Assembly: GCA_963790775.1 (NCBI GenBank)
Contig: CAWBPR010000024.1
Span: forward strand, 121,718-185,717
Length of the DNA: 64,000 nucleotides
Source: JASJBU01 sp963790775
GTDB lineage: Bacteria > Pseudomonadota > Gammaproteobacteria > Chromatiales > Chromatiaceae
Direction: 5' to 3'
Both the position numbers and the translations under genes were made by a program. Positions 55,324 to 63,992 of the stretch are shown here, piece after piece (position 1 is the stretch's first letter; each line of letters starts with the position of its first letter). The notes below the pieces were generated by a model. It saw nothing but the letters and a program-made list of their open reading frames with translations. It did no database searches and was not told the origin of the DNA.

Positions 55324-55960
55324 TCAGGTCTTAAAGCGGAACTTCGGCAGACTGAGATTGAAGCGCAGCGCCAGCAGGCGCGAGCTGAAAATAAACAGCC
55401 CGGCAATGGTTGCCGCCAGCGTAATGTCCATTTGCAGATACACCAGGCCGATAAACAGCAAAGAACCGCCCCAGGATACGGTGGCGTAGAGCGGGCTTTG
55501 AAATACGATGGGCAGTTCGTTGCATAACACATCTCGGAAAATGCCGCCCATCGTGCCGGTCATCACGCCCATGAAGCTGGCGACCAGCCAGGGCGCGCCC
55601 ACCATGAGTGAAACCAGGGTGCCGGCGATGCCGAAAGTCGCCAGCCCGGCGGCATCGGGGATCAAGAAAAACTTTTGGTGGGATTCGAACCAGGCGTGCG
55701 GCGAGAAAGATCGCAATGGCGCTGACCAGTGAGGCAATGAAAAACGTCTGATCCCGAATCCAGAACACCTCGCGATCCAGCAGCATGTCACGCAGTGACC
55801 CACCGCCAAGCCCGGTGGCAATTGCAATAATGATCACGCCGAACAGATCGAATTGTTTGAAACCCGCCTTGAGCACCGCTGAGGCGGACGAGACGATGAC
55901 GGCAAACAGGGTAATCCAGTACAGACTGTCCAACAGAGCTGGGGTTGGATTAGACACCAT
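55324..55960 (-). CDS. TRIC/UPF0126-type membrane channel, with a one-base shift
   Basis: Seven-helix membrane protein of the YadS/YicG family, recently linked to monovalent cation permeation. From ATG 55960 the frame carries WITLFAVIVSSASAVLKAG, FDLFGVIIIAIATGLGGGSLRD and SLVSAIAIFLAARL, then loses homology after about residue 90. The other frame picks up as FESHQKFFLIPDAAGLATFG, IAGTLVSLMVGAPW and TMGGIFRDVLCNELPIVF to 55324. Deleting one G of a GG near 55694 would join them as AARLFESHQ and give the expected length near 212. A sequence error is likely. Confidence 0.8.
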
Positions 55961-55983
55961 GGGAAACACTCATTATCAAAAAT

Positions 55984-56709
55984 TCAGCTTCGTTGGATTT
56001 TGGCTTGCTTACGGTATGCATCCGACTTTCTATCCCCACCTCTGGGCCGGGGGCTGGCCGGGCGGTTCAACCGCGCATTGATCCGCTGTTTGAAATGTTC
56101 GCTCCCCAGCACCCAGGCCTTATTGGTTGCTGTGCGGATCTCCTCGAGAATCCGCTGTGGAATCCGCGCCCTGAATAGCGCCCGATAGGCTTTTCTTCGT
56201 TGCGCATCATTCCGCCCCAGAGCCTTGTATGAAGAATGCTGAACGATCAGATCGTCCGCTTCCCCCAAGGCATTGTGCCGATAACTCGACCAGGGGTATT
56301 CACTGGGGTGGTCAACCATATCCTGCGCCCGAACCGGGTTCAATTCAATATAACGATAACAGCTCAACGCATAGGCTTCGCCATCGATCAGGGTTGCCCT
56401 ATAACGGCCTTCCCACAGCGTCCCGGTGCGCTGATAGGTGGAGTTGAAATATTGCACATAATAGCGACCCAGCATTTGCATGGCTTTTGACAATCCTTCC
56501 TCCGCCTGCGGTGTGATCAGCAGATGGATATGATTGGTCATGAGCACATAGGCATGAACATCGCATTGGTGTTTTTCGCAGGCCTGTTTAAGTTTCTCCA
56601 GATAGAATTGATAATCCTCATCGGCATAAAAGACCGGTTCACGATTATTGCCCCGGATGATGACATGCTGGGGATGTCCGGGTAAGACAAAGCGGGGGAG
56701 GCGCGCCAT
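55984..56709 (-). CDS. REP-associated tyrosine transposase
   Basis: 241 residues of the Y1-transposase family, different in type from the copy at 37725: PGHPQHVIIRGNNREPVFY, the metal-binding HxH in LMTNHIHLLITPQ, GTLWEGRYRATLIDG, and YIELNPVRAQDM with YPWSSYRHNALG. A basic tail (RPASPRPRGGDRKSDAYRKQ) ends it. Apparently intact. Two decayed copies of its beginning follow at about 57467 and 57796 with the same orientation. Confidence 0.9.
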   Translation of the reverse strand: MARLPRFVLPGHPQHVIIRGNNREPVFYADEDYQFYLEKLKQACEKHQCDVHAYVLMTNHIHLLITPQAEEGLSKAMQMLGRYYVQYFNSTYQRTGTLWEGRYRATLIDGEAYALSCYRYIELNPVRAQDMVDHPSEYPWSSYRHNALGEADDLIVQHSSYKALGRNDAQRRKAYRALFRARIPQRILEEIRTATNKAWVLGSEHFKQRINARLNRPASPRPRGGDRKSDAYRKQAKIQRS

Positions 56710-57055
56710 AGGGTTGGTGTGATGTCGAGTAATAGTGTTGGGGAATGATATCAGAATGAAAAAGTCAGATCAATCGAGTCCGACCCCTATGATAATGATC
56801 CGCAGGGTGGTTTTGCCCAAACTCCCGATTCGTGAATAGTTAACTAATTCAGTTGGTATTAGTTAACATCCATTTACACTTATTCCAGGGAAAATAGTCC
56901 CCAACGGGCTGGGATAGCAGCAGGTGAAAAGGCACCGGTTTTAGGTCTTGTGTCAGTAATCAATTGCGTAGATGGAAAAGCGATAGATCACCAAATGTTG
57001 TCCCAATGCCCTGAAATGGTAGTACTTGTTTAATAATATGTTCGAGGAAGAAAAT
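56710..57055. other. transposase leader region with an inverted repeat
   Basis: The 70 bases upstream of the transposase start (56710-56780, minus) are conserved in the two partial copies at 57570-57650 and 57900-58000, ending near GAGTCCGACCCC. A perfect 10-base inverted repeat GTTAACTAAT / ATTAGTTAAC with a nine-base loop lies at 56839-56867. No gene is seen. Confidence 0.5.
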
Positions 57056-57349
57056 ATGTTCAAGACCACTATCCTTACTCTGGGGCTGTTAGTTGTTTTC
57101 AATGCAAATGCGGGTTGTCTGCCGGATTCTGTGGAACTTGGTGATATCGGTCCAGAATCGCAATTGGTTTGCGAAAAGCTTGAATCCATGTATCCCGACA
57201 AACATATTGTAATTACCGGCCGGGAACTTATGTCTCATAATGATGTGACAATTCTGCTGACCGTAGAAGCGCAAGAAGTCTCACTGAACTACAGGTTGGT
57301 GGGTGCGGACTGGAAGCTGAGTCAGCCGCTTATTGCTAATTACGATTGA
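57056..57349 (+). CDS. small secreted protein of unknown function
   Basis: 97 residues with a Sec signal peptide (FKTTILTLGLLVVFNANA then GCLPD). The mature domain of about 75 residues has two cysteines (GCLPDSV and LVCEKLESM) that may form a disulfide, and beta-like DVTILLTVEAQEVSLNYRL. ATG 57056 has GAGGAAG seven bases upstream and is preferred over the outer TTG. It sits between the intact transposase and its decayed copies. Confidence 0.6.
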   Translation: MFKTTILTLGLLVVFNANAGCLPDSVELGDIGPESQLVCEKLESMYPDKHIVITGRELMSHNDVTILLTVEAQEVSLNYRLVGADWKLSQPLIANYD

Positions 57350-57466
57350 TTTGGCTTGAGTCAGGGATTGGAGGCGTACCGCCTTCAATCCCTGTAACCC
57401 GATACAGAGAAATCCGATGGAGCTAGGATGAAATTTCACGCCCACATATTTTTTTGATAAGTAAGA

Positions 57467-57650
57467 GATAATCCTCATCGGCATAAAAGAGCGGCCCACG
57501 AGTATTGCCCCGGATAATGACATGCCGAGAATTTTCGGGAAAAAACAAAGCGGGGGAGGCGCACCATAGGGTTAGATTGATGCCGAGTGATATTGGTGGG
57601 AAATGGTATCAGACTGAACAAGCTATATCAATCGAGTCTGACTCCTTCGT
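57467..57650 (-). mobile_element. decayed 5' part of a REP-associated transposase
   Basis: Closely resembles the first about 35 codons and the leader of the intact transposase at 55984-56709: ATAATCCTCATCGGCATAAA and AAAGCGGGGGAGGCGC on the plus strand are shared, followed by the leader motif ending AATCGAGTCTGACTCC. Several indels remove the reading frame, and the rest of the gene is absent. Confidence 0.7.
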
Positions 57651-57795
57651 TCTTACCCCTTCGTTCTTGAATGTCATCGCAGCCGTGATCACCTGATCAG
57701 GTCTCGGTGGTGCTTCTTAGTGCTATGAAATAGACAGCATTCAGACTATAGCAAGTATACGGATAATTGCTATAACCAACAGCATGTGTTCTAAG

Positions 57796-58000
57796 TCAGG
57801 TCTGCTGAAGTTTTTCCAGATAGAAGAGATAACCCACATCGCCATAAAAAATCGGCTCACGATTAGACCCAGGATTATGATATGTTGAGGACCGGGTAGA
57901 GCAAAGCGGGCGAGACGTGTAATAGGGTTGCTGTGATGCTGAGTGATATTGATTGGGCATGAAGCTAGACCGTAACAGACAGAACAAAGAGCCTGACACC
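57796..58000 (-). mobile_element. second decayed 5' part of a REP-associated transposase
   Basis: Another copy of the start region of the same transposase type: plus-strand TTTTTCCAGATAGAAGAGAT, then CGCCATAAAAAATCGGCTCA and a variant leader ending GAGCCTGACACC near 57995. More diverged than the copy at 57467. It lies immediately before rlmG. Confidence 0.65.
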
Positions 58001-58073
58001 TTCGATCAATAAACTTGGTACCGAGATGAATCCCAAGAAACGCCATGATCTCCATTTCTGTCAGCAGTAATCA

Positions 58074-59225
58074 ATGGTTGTAAACCAGCAGTCGAACAGA
58101 TTCAGTTCACCCCTCGGTGACTTTCACCTTGATCGCTATCCGCTGCGTTCGAATGAGCAGTTGCGCGCATGGGATGCGTCAGACGAATACCTGCTTAATT
58201 ATCTCTCTGAACAGGGTCTTCTGGCTTCCGATACCAGCATCCTGATCGTCAATGATTCCTTCGGCGCAATGGCTGTCTCATTGGCAGCATATCAGCCAAC
58301 CATGCAAACCGACTCCTATATCGCCCGTTGTTCAACCCTGGAGAATCTGAAGCGCAATGGTGCGTCGCAGAATGCTGTTACGATTCTTCCGTCTACCGCT
58401 GAACTGAGCAGTGAACAGTATGATCTGGTGTTATTGCGAGTAACAAAAACACTGGCTCTGCTCGAAGAACAACTGATCAAGATAAAATGCCATATCAGCG
58501 AGAGGACCAGCCTGATCGGACACGGGATGGCCAAGCATATTCATAGTTCGACATTGGAACTGTTCAGCTCGATCGTTGGTGAAACCAAGACCTCGCTGGC
58601 ATGGAAAAAGGCGCGATTGATCTTCACTTCGCCGGATATGGCTATACCAACCAGGATTTCCCCCTATCCGACAAGTTACAGATTAGACGAATTTGATATC
58701 GATATCTGTAATCATGCTAATGTGTTCTCAAGGGAGCGGCTTGATATCGGGACACTTTTTTTTCTGCGCTATATACCTGGAGATGAAAGATTCAAGGAAA
58801 TTGTCGATTTAGGCTGTGGCAGTGGCGTGATAGGTGTCGTTGCAGCCAGGAAAAACCCACAGGCAAGCATCCATTTTATTGATGAATCCTATATGGCTGT
58901 TGCCAGCGCCAGGGAAACGGCCGCATGGGCCAGCCTCGGCAATGCGTTGTATTTTCAAGTGGCTGACGGTCTTCAAGACTACCAGAAACAGTCTATCGAT
59001 CTGGTGCTTTGCAACCCTCCGTTTCATCAACAGCACGCCATGGGTGATTTTCTAGCCATGCGAATGTTTGCACAGGCCAAGAGCGTGCTTCGTCAGGGAG
59101 GAGAACTGTGGATCGTGGGCAATCGGCATCTCAACTATCACATTAAACTGAAAAAAATATTCGGTAATGTAAAATTGATTGGCAGTGATAGAAAGTTTGT
59201 TGTGCTGCGTGCGGTTAAACGGTGA
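58074..59225 (+). CDS. rlmG: 23S rRNA (guanine-N2) methyltransferase RlmG
   Basis: SAM-dependent enzyme modifying G1835 of 23S rRNA in E. coli. 383 residues in two Rossmann-like halves; the catalytic C-terminal half has the SAM motif EIVDLGCGSGVIGV and the catalytic NPPFHQQHAMGDF. N-terminal half NRFSSPLGDFHLDRYPL is as in RlmG rather than RsmC. The start is ATG at 58074. Confidence 0.88.
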   Translation: MVVNQQSNRFSSPLGDFHLDRYPLRSNEQLRAWDASDEYLLNYLSEQGLLASDTSILIVNDSFGAMAVSLAAYQPTMQTDSYIARCSTLENLKRNGASQNAVTILPSTAELSSEQYDLVLLRVTKTLALLEEQLIKIKCHISERTSLIGHGMAKHIHSSTLELFSSIVGETKTSLAWKKARLIFTSPDMAIPTRISPYPTSYRLDEFDIDICNHANVFSRERLDIGTLFFLRYIPGDERFKEIVDLGCGSGVIGVVAARKNPQASIHFIDESYMAVASARETAAWASLGNALYFQVADGLQDYQKQSIDLVLCNPPFHQQHAMGDFLAMRMFAQAKSVLRQGGELWIVGNRHLNYHIKLKKIFGNVKLIGSDRKFVVLRAVKR

Positions 59226-59292
59226 AAAATCACCTAAGATTATTCTTTATATTCGCGGTCATCTATTGCTTGCGCAAGGTAGGTATTCAAAA

Positions 59293-59964
59293 TTATTCTT
59301 CTCTGTCTTCATAAAGTTTAATAGAGCTGGAAAATTCACGTTCTATAAAATCTTCCTTATTAATCCAATAGTCGGAAGTAATCATAGTGTATTTGTTCGA
59401 TCCGGAATTGTGTAATTCCCAAACTATTTCTTCCGCATCACTGAATGGCTCATTCCCATTTAGTTGATTTTTAAACAATCTTAGAATGGGGCTATTATCA
59501 GTGAGTCCACTGCAAACTGCCTTTAAGGCAAGTTCTTTCGTTACTGTAATATTTGAATCTCCCTTAAAACTCAATTCAAATTCCACTTTTGTTGCTTTGG
59601 CATTAGGAAATATTCCGTTAAAAGCTGTATAGAGTAGCTGGTTAATGTTGAATAAATCGTAGTGTAATGCTATGTCCGGGTTTCCCTCTGCTTCATTGTC
59701 ATCCGCCATTTCATGTGAAAGATTTTGAATTTGCCCGCTGTTTAACTCTTCGTTTAACTTATATCTTAACAATATTTCTGCTGATTCATGTGGCTCGAAA
59801 TCACTAATTGCCATTTGTAACAACTCTCGCAATTCAGAAGGGTTTGAGTTTCTTGCATCTGAAATATCTAACTCTTCCAATATTTTGATAAAGTCATCAT
59901 TGGTCCAATACCCAGGTATCTCATCGATTGATTTAACTTCATTTACAATAATTGTGAATTTCAT
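59293..59964 (-). CDS. acidic protein of unknown function
   Basis: 223 residues, low in GC compared with its neighbours, which suggests transfer. It is acidic and mostly helical (FIKILEELDISDARN, SELRELLQMAISDFEPHESAEI). No signal peptide, membrane segment or known motif is seen. Candidates such as a cytoplasmic immunity-like or anti-restriction protein cannot be supported from sequence alone. Confidence 0.5.
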   Translation of the reverse strand: MKFTIIVNEVKSIDEIPGYWTNDDFIKILEELDISDARNSNPSELRELLQMAISDFEPHESAEILLRYKLNEELNSGQIQNLSHEMADDNEAEGNPDIALHYDLFNINQLLYTAFNGIFPNAKATKVEFELSFKGDSNITVTKELALKAVCSGLTDNSPILRLFKNQLNGNEPFSDAEEIVWELHNSGSNKYTMITSDYWINKEDFIEREFSSSIKLYEDREE

Positions 59965-60291
59965 AATCGTTTTGCATGCCCATATATAGATATAATAAAC
60001 CGTTAAATTATTCCGCGATTCTGAATCTGTGGCACTATCGGTAAATTACTTCATGGCCAATATAGTTGCATTTCATGAATTCATCCATAGATAGTAAGTG
60101 CAAGCGTATAGCGCCGTTTGCGCAATGATGGCGAAGCGATGTCCACAAAAGGCGCGGAGTGGTGGGCGTATGAGTGTGGAGCATAGCGACGAACGGCTTG
60201 ACCGCATGATACTTATTATGACCTCCCCCCTGCTATAAATTGACTTGGGTGCTAAATCCAAAGTCACAGCCACAAACAGGAGGGTGGTCAA
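59965..60291. other. intergenic region before an IS110 remnant
   Basis: About 330 bases without a gene. A plus-strand stretch leads to the AGGAGGG ribosome binding site of the transposase remnant at 60292. Nothing else is recognised. Confidence 0.35.
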
Positions 60292-60924
60292 ATGAGATTC
60301 TATAACACTTCTCACGCCTATTACTGCGGGATCGATCTGCACACCAAGATAATGTTCGTCTGCATTTTGAACAACGAAGGGGAAATTTGTCTGCATGAGA
60401 TTATCCCTACTCAACCAAATCGGTTCCTGAAATAGATCGCTCTTTATCGAGACGACCTGGTAGTTGTCGTGGAATGCATCTTTTTGGCAAATACTCCTGC
60501 GTTGCTCTACCTCCTGCATCCATGCAGTCGTCCTGGTACTGGCTGGCGGACCTGTGTGCCGAAGAAGGCATTCCATTCATCCTGGGCCATGCATTGTATA
60601 TGAAAGCCATTCATGGGGGAAAAATCCAAGAATGACAATATAGATTCCGAGAAGATCGCCAAACTTATCCGAGGCGGTAATTTTCCGATGGCTCACGTTT
60701 ATCCCCAGGCGATGCGCGCCACCCGGGATTGCATCGGCAATGCCCATCTGAAGTGGGCCTTCGCCGAGGCCACCATACTGTATATGCGGGAGAGTGAAAA
60801 GGCCAAGCGGTATGTCGCCCGCATGGCCAGGAAACATGGCAAGGGCGGGGCCATCTCGATCCTCAGTCATAAATTGGGTCGCGCCGAATACGCCATCAAG
60901 CTGGGATATAACTGGATACCGTAA
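60292..60924 (+). mobile_element. IS110-family transposase remnant with internal deletion and frame shifts
   Basis: The start at 60292 after AGGAGGG reads YYCGIDLHTKIMFVCILN, the DEDD-domain start of IS110 transposases, and stops at about 60434. Other frames continue as WLADLCAEEGIPFILGHALYMKAIHGGK and IAKLIRGGNFPMAHVYP, then jump directly to the C-terminal end YVARMARKHGKGGAISILSHKLGRAEY. The serine-containing C-terminal catalytic domain is mostly deleted, so the enzyme cannot be active. Confidence 0.8.
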
Positions 60925-61234
60925 GGTGAGCCCGACGCTTTGACTGGCCAGTGCATGGGTAAACGATAACGTTCTAGTGCGTAGCCTGGCATTGAATCAC
61001 AGTGCCAGGTTACATTCGACAGCTATCATGCCGCATCGATGGACGGTTAATTGACACTCGATAGATGCGCCCCGCAGGAAGTACTCTTGGGGTATTTGTG
61101 TGCAGTCGCTTCGCGACTAGCCGCATCATGAATGCTACGGCAGTGGTCGTTGATGATTTGTTAAAGAGCAATCAAGATAAAAGCACCTTGATCAGGATTA
61201 CTTTGGTACTTGACAGAGGGAGGTCATATAGATG
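60925..61234. other. intergenic region without recognised genes
   Basis: About 310 bases between the IS110 remnant and the tfoX-like gene. A hairpin with TAGTCGCGAAGCGACTG lies near 61107-61123. No gene or attC-like site is clear. Confidence 0.35.
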
Positions 61235-61497
61235 TTAACCGACTTGTGCTTTGAACTGCTGTTTTCTATGCTCACCGATTTCATCCCAACGCTTGCTAGT
61301 CAAAGCCCCTTCAAATGAATATGGTAGTAACAGACCGGCAATGTCTCTTCCGGATGCCTCTCTTTAATCATGCGATGCGCGCCAGCAGCGCCAATTAGCC
61401 GTAAATCGTCTTCGGAAAAGACACCCACTTCGTTCAACCGAAAAGCAATTATTTTTCCGATATTTATGAGGTCTGTGAGGTTTTTATTCCGAGACAT
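61235..61497 (-). pseudogene. TfoX C-terminal domain protein, frame shifted
   Basis: From ATG 61497 the protein reads NIGKIIAFRLNEVGVFSEDD and LRLIGAAGAHRMIKE, the helical TfoX/Sxy C-terminal domain. As sequenced the frame ends at 61300, but continuing one base out of phase near 61325 gives YYYSFEGALTSKRWDEIGEH, a normal end of the domain, stopping at 61235. A one-base error or mutation is implied. Its start overlaps the VOC gene by 14 bases on the same strand. Confidence 0.65.
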
Positions 61498-61900
61498 AAT
61501 CACTCTGATATTCTTCGGTTGGCTCAAAAGACTGAACAATATCCAAATAAACTCCGTTCGGGTCTTGGATACAGAAGTGCCGTTGCCCCCAATCCTCGGA
61601 CCGCAACTCAAGCACAATATTTAGTGATTTCGATTTTGCTACAGCGAAAGCGGCATCTGCGTCTTCTACTTCCAAGCTGAAAATAACGCCTTCACCAAAG
61701 TATGGTTTTTGAAATAATGCTGGTTGAGTGGGTTGATCTGGCAACAGAAAACCAATCTGCACGCCCGACGTCGAAGCCAAGTGAATATACCAATCACCCG
61801 AAAAGACAACATCAAAGCCAAGGTTCTCTGTGTAGAAAGATTTCGCTGCATCAAGATCCTTAACTATAAATACCGGAAATGAGCTTATTGGTTCGATCAT
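61484..61900 (-). CDS. VOC-superfamily (glyoxalase-like) protein
   Basis: 138 residues with two beta-alpha-beta-beta-beta repeats of the vicinal oxygen chelate fold: FIVKDLDAAKSFYTENLGFD, followed by IHLASTSGVQIGFLLP, and FSLEVEDADAAFAVAKSKS with WGQRHFCIQDPNGVYLDIVQ. Proteins of this type include glyoxalase I, fosfomycin and bleomycin resistance proteins; the substrate cannot be assigned. ATG 61900 has GAAGAG about nine bases upstream. It begins about 20 bases after an attC-like site, the placement of an integron cassette gene. Confidence 0.85.
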   Translation of the reverse strand: MIEPISSFPVFIVKDLDAAKSFYTENLGFDVVFSGDWYIHLASTSGVQIGFLLPDQPTQPALFQKPYFGEGVIFSLEVEDADAAFAVAKSKSLNIVLELRSEDWGQRHFCIQDPNGVYLDIVQSFEPTEEYQSDYVSE

Positions 61901-61917
61901 GTGTGACTCTTCATTTT

Positions 61918-62022
61918 TCAACGTCGCCGTTAACCGGCACGCCGGAGTGGGGTTTGGTTTGTGCTATTCAAGCACAAAGAAAACGCGTCGGAGGTATGTC
62001 CGAGTTGAACGGCCTTGTCAGG
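61918..62022 (-). other. attC-like imperfect palindrome
   Basis: The arms TCAACGTCGCCGTTAACCGG (plus, 61918-61937) and CCGAGTTGAACGGCCTTG (62000-62017) pair with unpaired single bases: GCCGTT-AAC-CGG against GCCGTTCAACTCGG. Extra-helical bases in an otherwise regular stem are the hallmark of integron attC sites. On the minus strand the right end reads GCGACGTTGA, shared with the site at 62719. The VOC gene starts about 20 bases further along the minus strand. Confidence 0.5.
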
Positions 62023-62103
62023 TGCTTTTTGGATAACCCTACGTACCGCAACCGGGCAGAGTTGTTTGTTTTGAGACATTGCTTTATTTAAATCTGGTCT
62101 TTT

Positions 62104-62330
62104 TTACCCTGATTCCCGTGCAGATGATTGGATTAATAGGATCAAGTTCCATATCACAGCGATTAAGACGAGAAGCAGATCAGGTCGAATATTGAAATCC
62201 TTTGACACCCCTATTTCGTAGAACAAAAATGCAATGAGCTGAGCTAATAACAAGAGTAAAAGGATAACGGGGCCTTTATCCTTAAGGCGTACTGCTAGTG
62301 TACCCGTCAGAATAAATGAAACATATGATT
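62104..62330 (-). other. open frame for a small membrane protein without a credible start
   Basis: Minus-strand frame with two hydrophobic stretches, PVILLLLLLLAQLIAFLFY and LLLVLIAVIWNLILLIQ, preceded by SYVSFILTGTLAVRLKDKG. A stop comes before any ATG, GTG or TTG, so a lost start or frame shift is likely. It lies in the cassette-like region. Confidence 0.35.
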
Positions 62331-62396
62331 TGCACTAATTACACGGCCTATTTCAATAAAAGAGCAAGAATCACTACGTTTATAAGTTACATACTG

Positions 62397-62543
62397 TTAG
62401 GCGAGGTACACTAGTAAGGGTGAAAGTACTATCGCCCAGAATACAACGAACTGAGCGACCTCACTTCTGTCGGTTCCAGTACGGCAAGATGTCAGTAACA
62501 AAGTGCCTATCAGCACTACAATCATACCTAACGATTTACGCAT
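62397..62543 (-). CDS. very small lipoprotein-like membrane protein
   Basis: 48 residues: MRKSLGMIVVLIGTLLLTSC is a lipoprotein signal with the lipobox LTSC, followed by a short polar part and a second hydrophobic stretch (VVFWAIVLSPLLVYLA). ATG 62543 has AGGCG a few bases upstream. Just past its stop the sequence GCCTAAC matches the left core of an attC site (RYYYAAC), though the matching right half was not found. Function unknown. Confidence 0.45.
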   Translation of the reverse strand: MRKSLGMIVVLIGTLLLTSCRTGTDRSEVAQFVVFWAIVLSPLLVYLA

Positions 62544-62718
62544 TATGCAACGCCTACTTGTTATATTCACCAGACATATGCAACTCATGTTTCCGCGTAG
62601 TATGCCAAGGATTCCAACTGCTCTGGTATGTATTCTTTGTGCATTTCAGGTTAAATAAGAACCCTCTTCATTACTTACCGAACTCATTTCCATTACCCGG
62701 GCTGTTTGATGAAGTTTG

Positions 62719-62777
62719 GTCAACGTCGCACTTCACCGGAGCCGAGCGGTAGCGAGGCGCCCGTGTGAAAATGCATT
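62719..62777 (-). other. second attC-like palindrome, interrupted by a group II intron remnant
   Basis: The sequences CAACGTCGCACTTCACCGG (plus, from 62721) and CCGTGTGAAAATGCATTG (to 62778) pair with several unpaired bases, and the inner part has GCCGAGCGGTAGCGAGGCG. On the minus strand the outer end is GCGACGTTGA, identical to the end of the site at 61918. A group II intron begins at 62778, inside or at the edge of this palindrome. Confidence 0.4.
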
Positions 62778-63290
62778 GTGTACGCCCAGCATGGGCATGA
62801 ACTGATGGGGTGCAAGTCCCCTGTAGGAGAACCATTGTCGATGACTGGAAATGTAAACCATAGGATTGCCTCCACAAGTGGGTGACTCCGTTCATTTCGG
62901 CTTATTTGACACCAACTACTAGCCGAGGGCAAGGGCAGACCCGCGAGGGAATGTCTGACAGATATTTGCTCCTGCAATATCTGCATTTCCACCATCCCTG
63001 GCGGTCAAACAGTAGCGCAAATCCCGGACCCGTATTCGCAATCTGATCCGCTTGGGAACCAGGATACGAACAGCTTTGTGTCTTAGCCTGAGTTCGAAGG
63101 GGCTGTATCGGTTGGCAAGAACGCTGGCCACGCAATCCGGAATGACCAACAAGTGGTTGGAGAAACAGGGGCTCGTCTCGGTCAGTGAACGATGGATTAA
63201 GTTTCACTATGCTTGATGAACCGCCTAGTGCGGACTCGCATGCTAGGTGATTTGGGTAGGGTGGGCTAGAGACCCGCCCTTAACCAATTA
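62778..63290 (+). mobile_element. group II intron remnant (5' end, maturase C-terminus, domains V and VI)
   Basis: Starts GTGTACGCCCAGCATGGGC followed by CTGATGGGGTGCAAGTCCCC, a typical group II intron 5' domain. Most of the reverse transcriptase is missing; its C-terminal end is readable at about 63020-63216 (TRIRNLIRLGTRIR, YRLARTLATQSGMTNKWLEK, QGLVSVSERWIKFHYA and stop), with an upstream in-frame stop. Domain V (GAACCGCC ... GCGGACTCGCATGCTAGGTG) spans about 63215-63256, and a domain VI-like hairpin (GGGTGGGC ... GCCC) follows to about 63290. Location beside an attC-like palindrome suggests the group IIC-attC type. Confidence 0.75.
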
Positions 63291-63294
63291 GTCC

Positions 63295-63912
63295 TCACAT
63301 TATTGTAACAATCAGCGATTGTAGTGTAGCAGCGCCTTTTGACGTGAAGAGCCATACGAATGCTCCGCAATTCAACAATACGGTTACCCAGAATACAGAA
63401 CGAAATGATTGTTTTTTGGTTTTATGACGCAACTTTTGCTGGGCGATGAGTGCACCAGGCCAACCCCCAGCCAATGACAGCAAGTGCAGCGTACTTTCTT
63501 GTGTTCTCCATTCTCCACTCTTGGCTGCCGATTTATCTAATGCGTACATAATGAAGGAGAGTAGGCTTGCTGCCATGTATAGCACAAAAATATGGAGTGG
63601 TATTCTGGCAGAAAGAACAGAGATCCCAACAATGAAGAGAAAGAAAACAGCAACAACGATTGACAGAGATCCATAGCCCCGCTTTGTTTTTTCAGGGAGT
63701 CGATCACCAGTTAATGTGGCCTTTATGGCGCATGGTCTGCCTTGTTTATCAGAAGACAGTTCGTAAGTTACTATCTGGCCAACCTCAGGACGTCGACTAC
63801 GGTTGCTGAACGCTTTGATATGAATGAAGACTTGTCTTCCGCCAGCCATAGGCATTATAAACCCAAATCCCTTCTCTTCATTCCAAGACGCTAATTTTCC
63901 TTTAGTACGCAT
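63295..63912 (-). CDS. cold-shock domain plus DUF1294 membrane protein
   Basis: 205 residues. The N-terminal cold-shock (OB-fold) domain has GKLASWNEEKGFGFIMP and VFIHIKAFSNRSRRPEVGQ; three to four membrane segments follow, with the DUF1294 signature YALDKSAAKSGEWRTQEST and LLSLAGGWPGALIAQQKLRHKTKK. Such cold-shock/DUF1294 fusions occur widely and are often found in integron cassettes. The start lies 19 bases after an attC-like site; the stop is next to the group II intron remnant. Function unknown. Confidence 0.88.
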   Translation of the reverse strand: MRTKGKLASWNEEKGFGFIMPMAGGRQVFIHIKAFSNRSRRPEVGQIVTYELSSDKQGRPCAIKATLTGDRLPEKTKRGYGSLSIVVAVFFLFIVGISVLSARIPLHIFVLYMAASLLSFIMYALDKSAAKSGEWRTQESTLHLLSLAGGWPGALIAQQKLRHKTKKQSFRSVFWVTVLLNCGAFVWLFTSKGAATLQSLIVTIM

Positions 63913-63934
63913 ATCAATTTTCTACTCTGGGCTA

Positions 63935-63992
63935 GCAATAACAGACGCCAAACTCGGAGCGTAGCGGAGAGTTTGGCGTCCTTGTTGATTGC
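63935..63992 (-). other. third attC-like imperfect palindrome at the window edge
   Basis: GCAATAACAGACGCCAAACTC (63935-63955) pairs with 63969-63992, whose complement reads GCAATCAACAAGGACGCC and AAACTC, leaving one and two unpaired bases in otherwise perfect stems. The loop is about 13 bases. The window ends in GCTTTGTTGG a few bases later, so the end of the element cannot be checked. Confidence 0.45.

Noticed and set aside
60073..60576. Minus-strand 167-codon frame
   Set aside because: Antisense to the IS110 transposase remnant.
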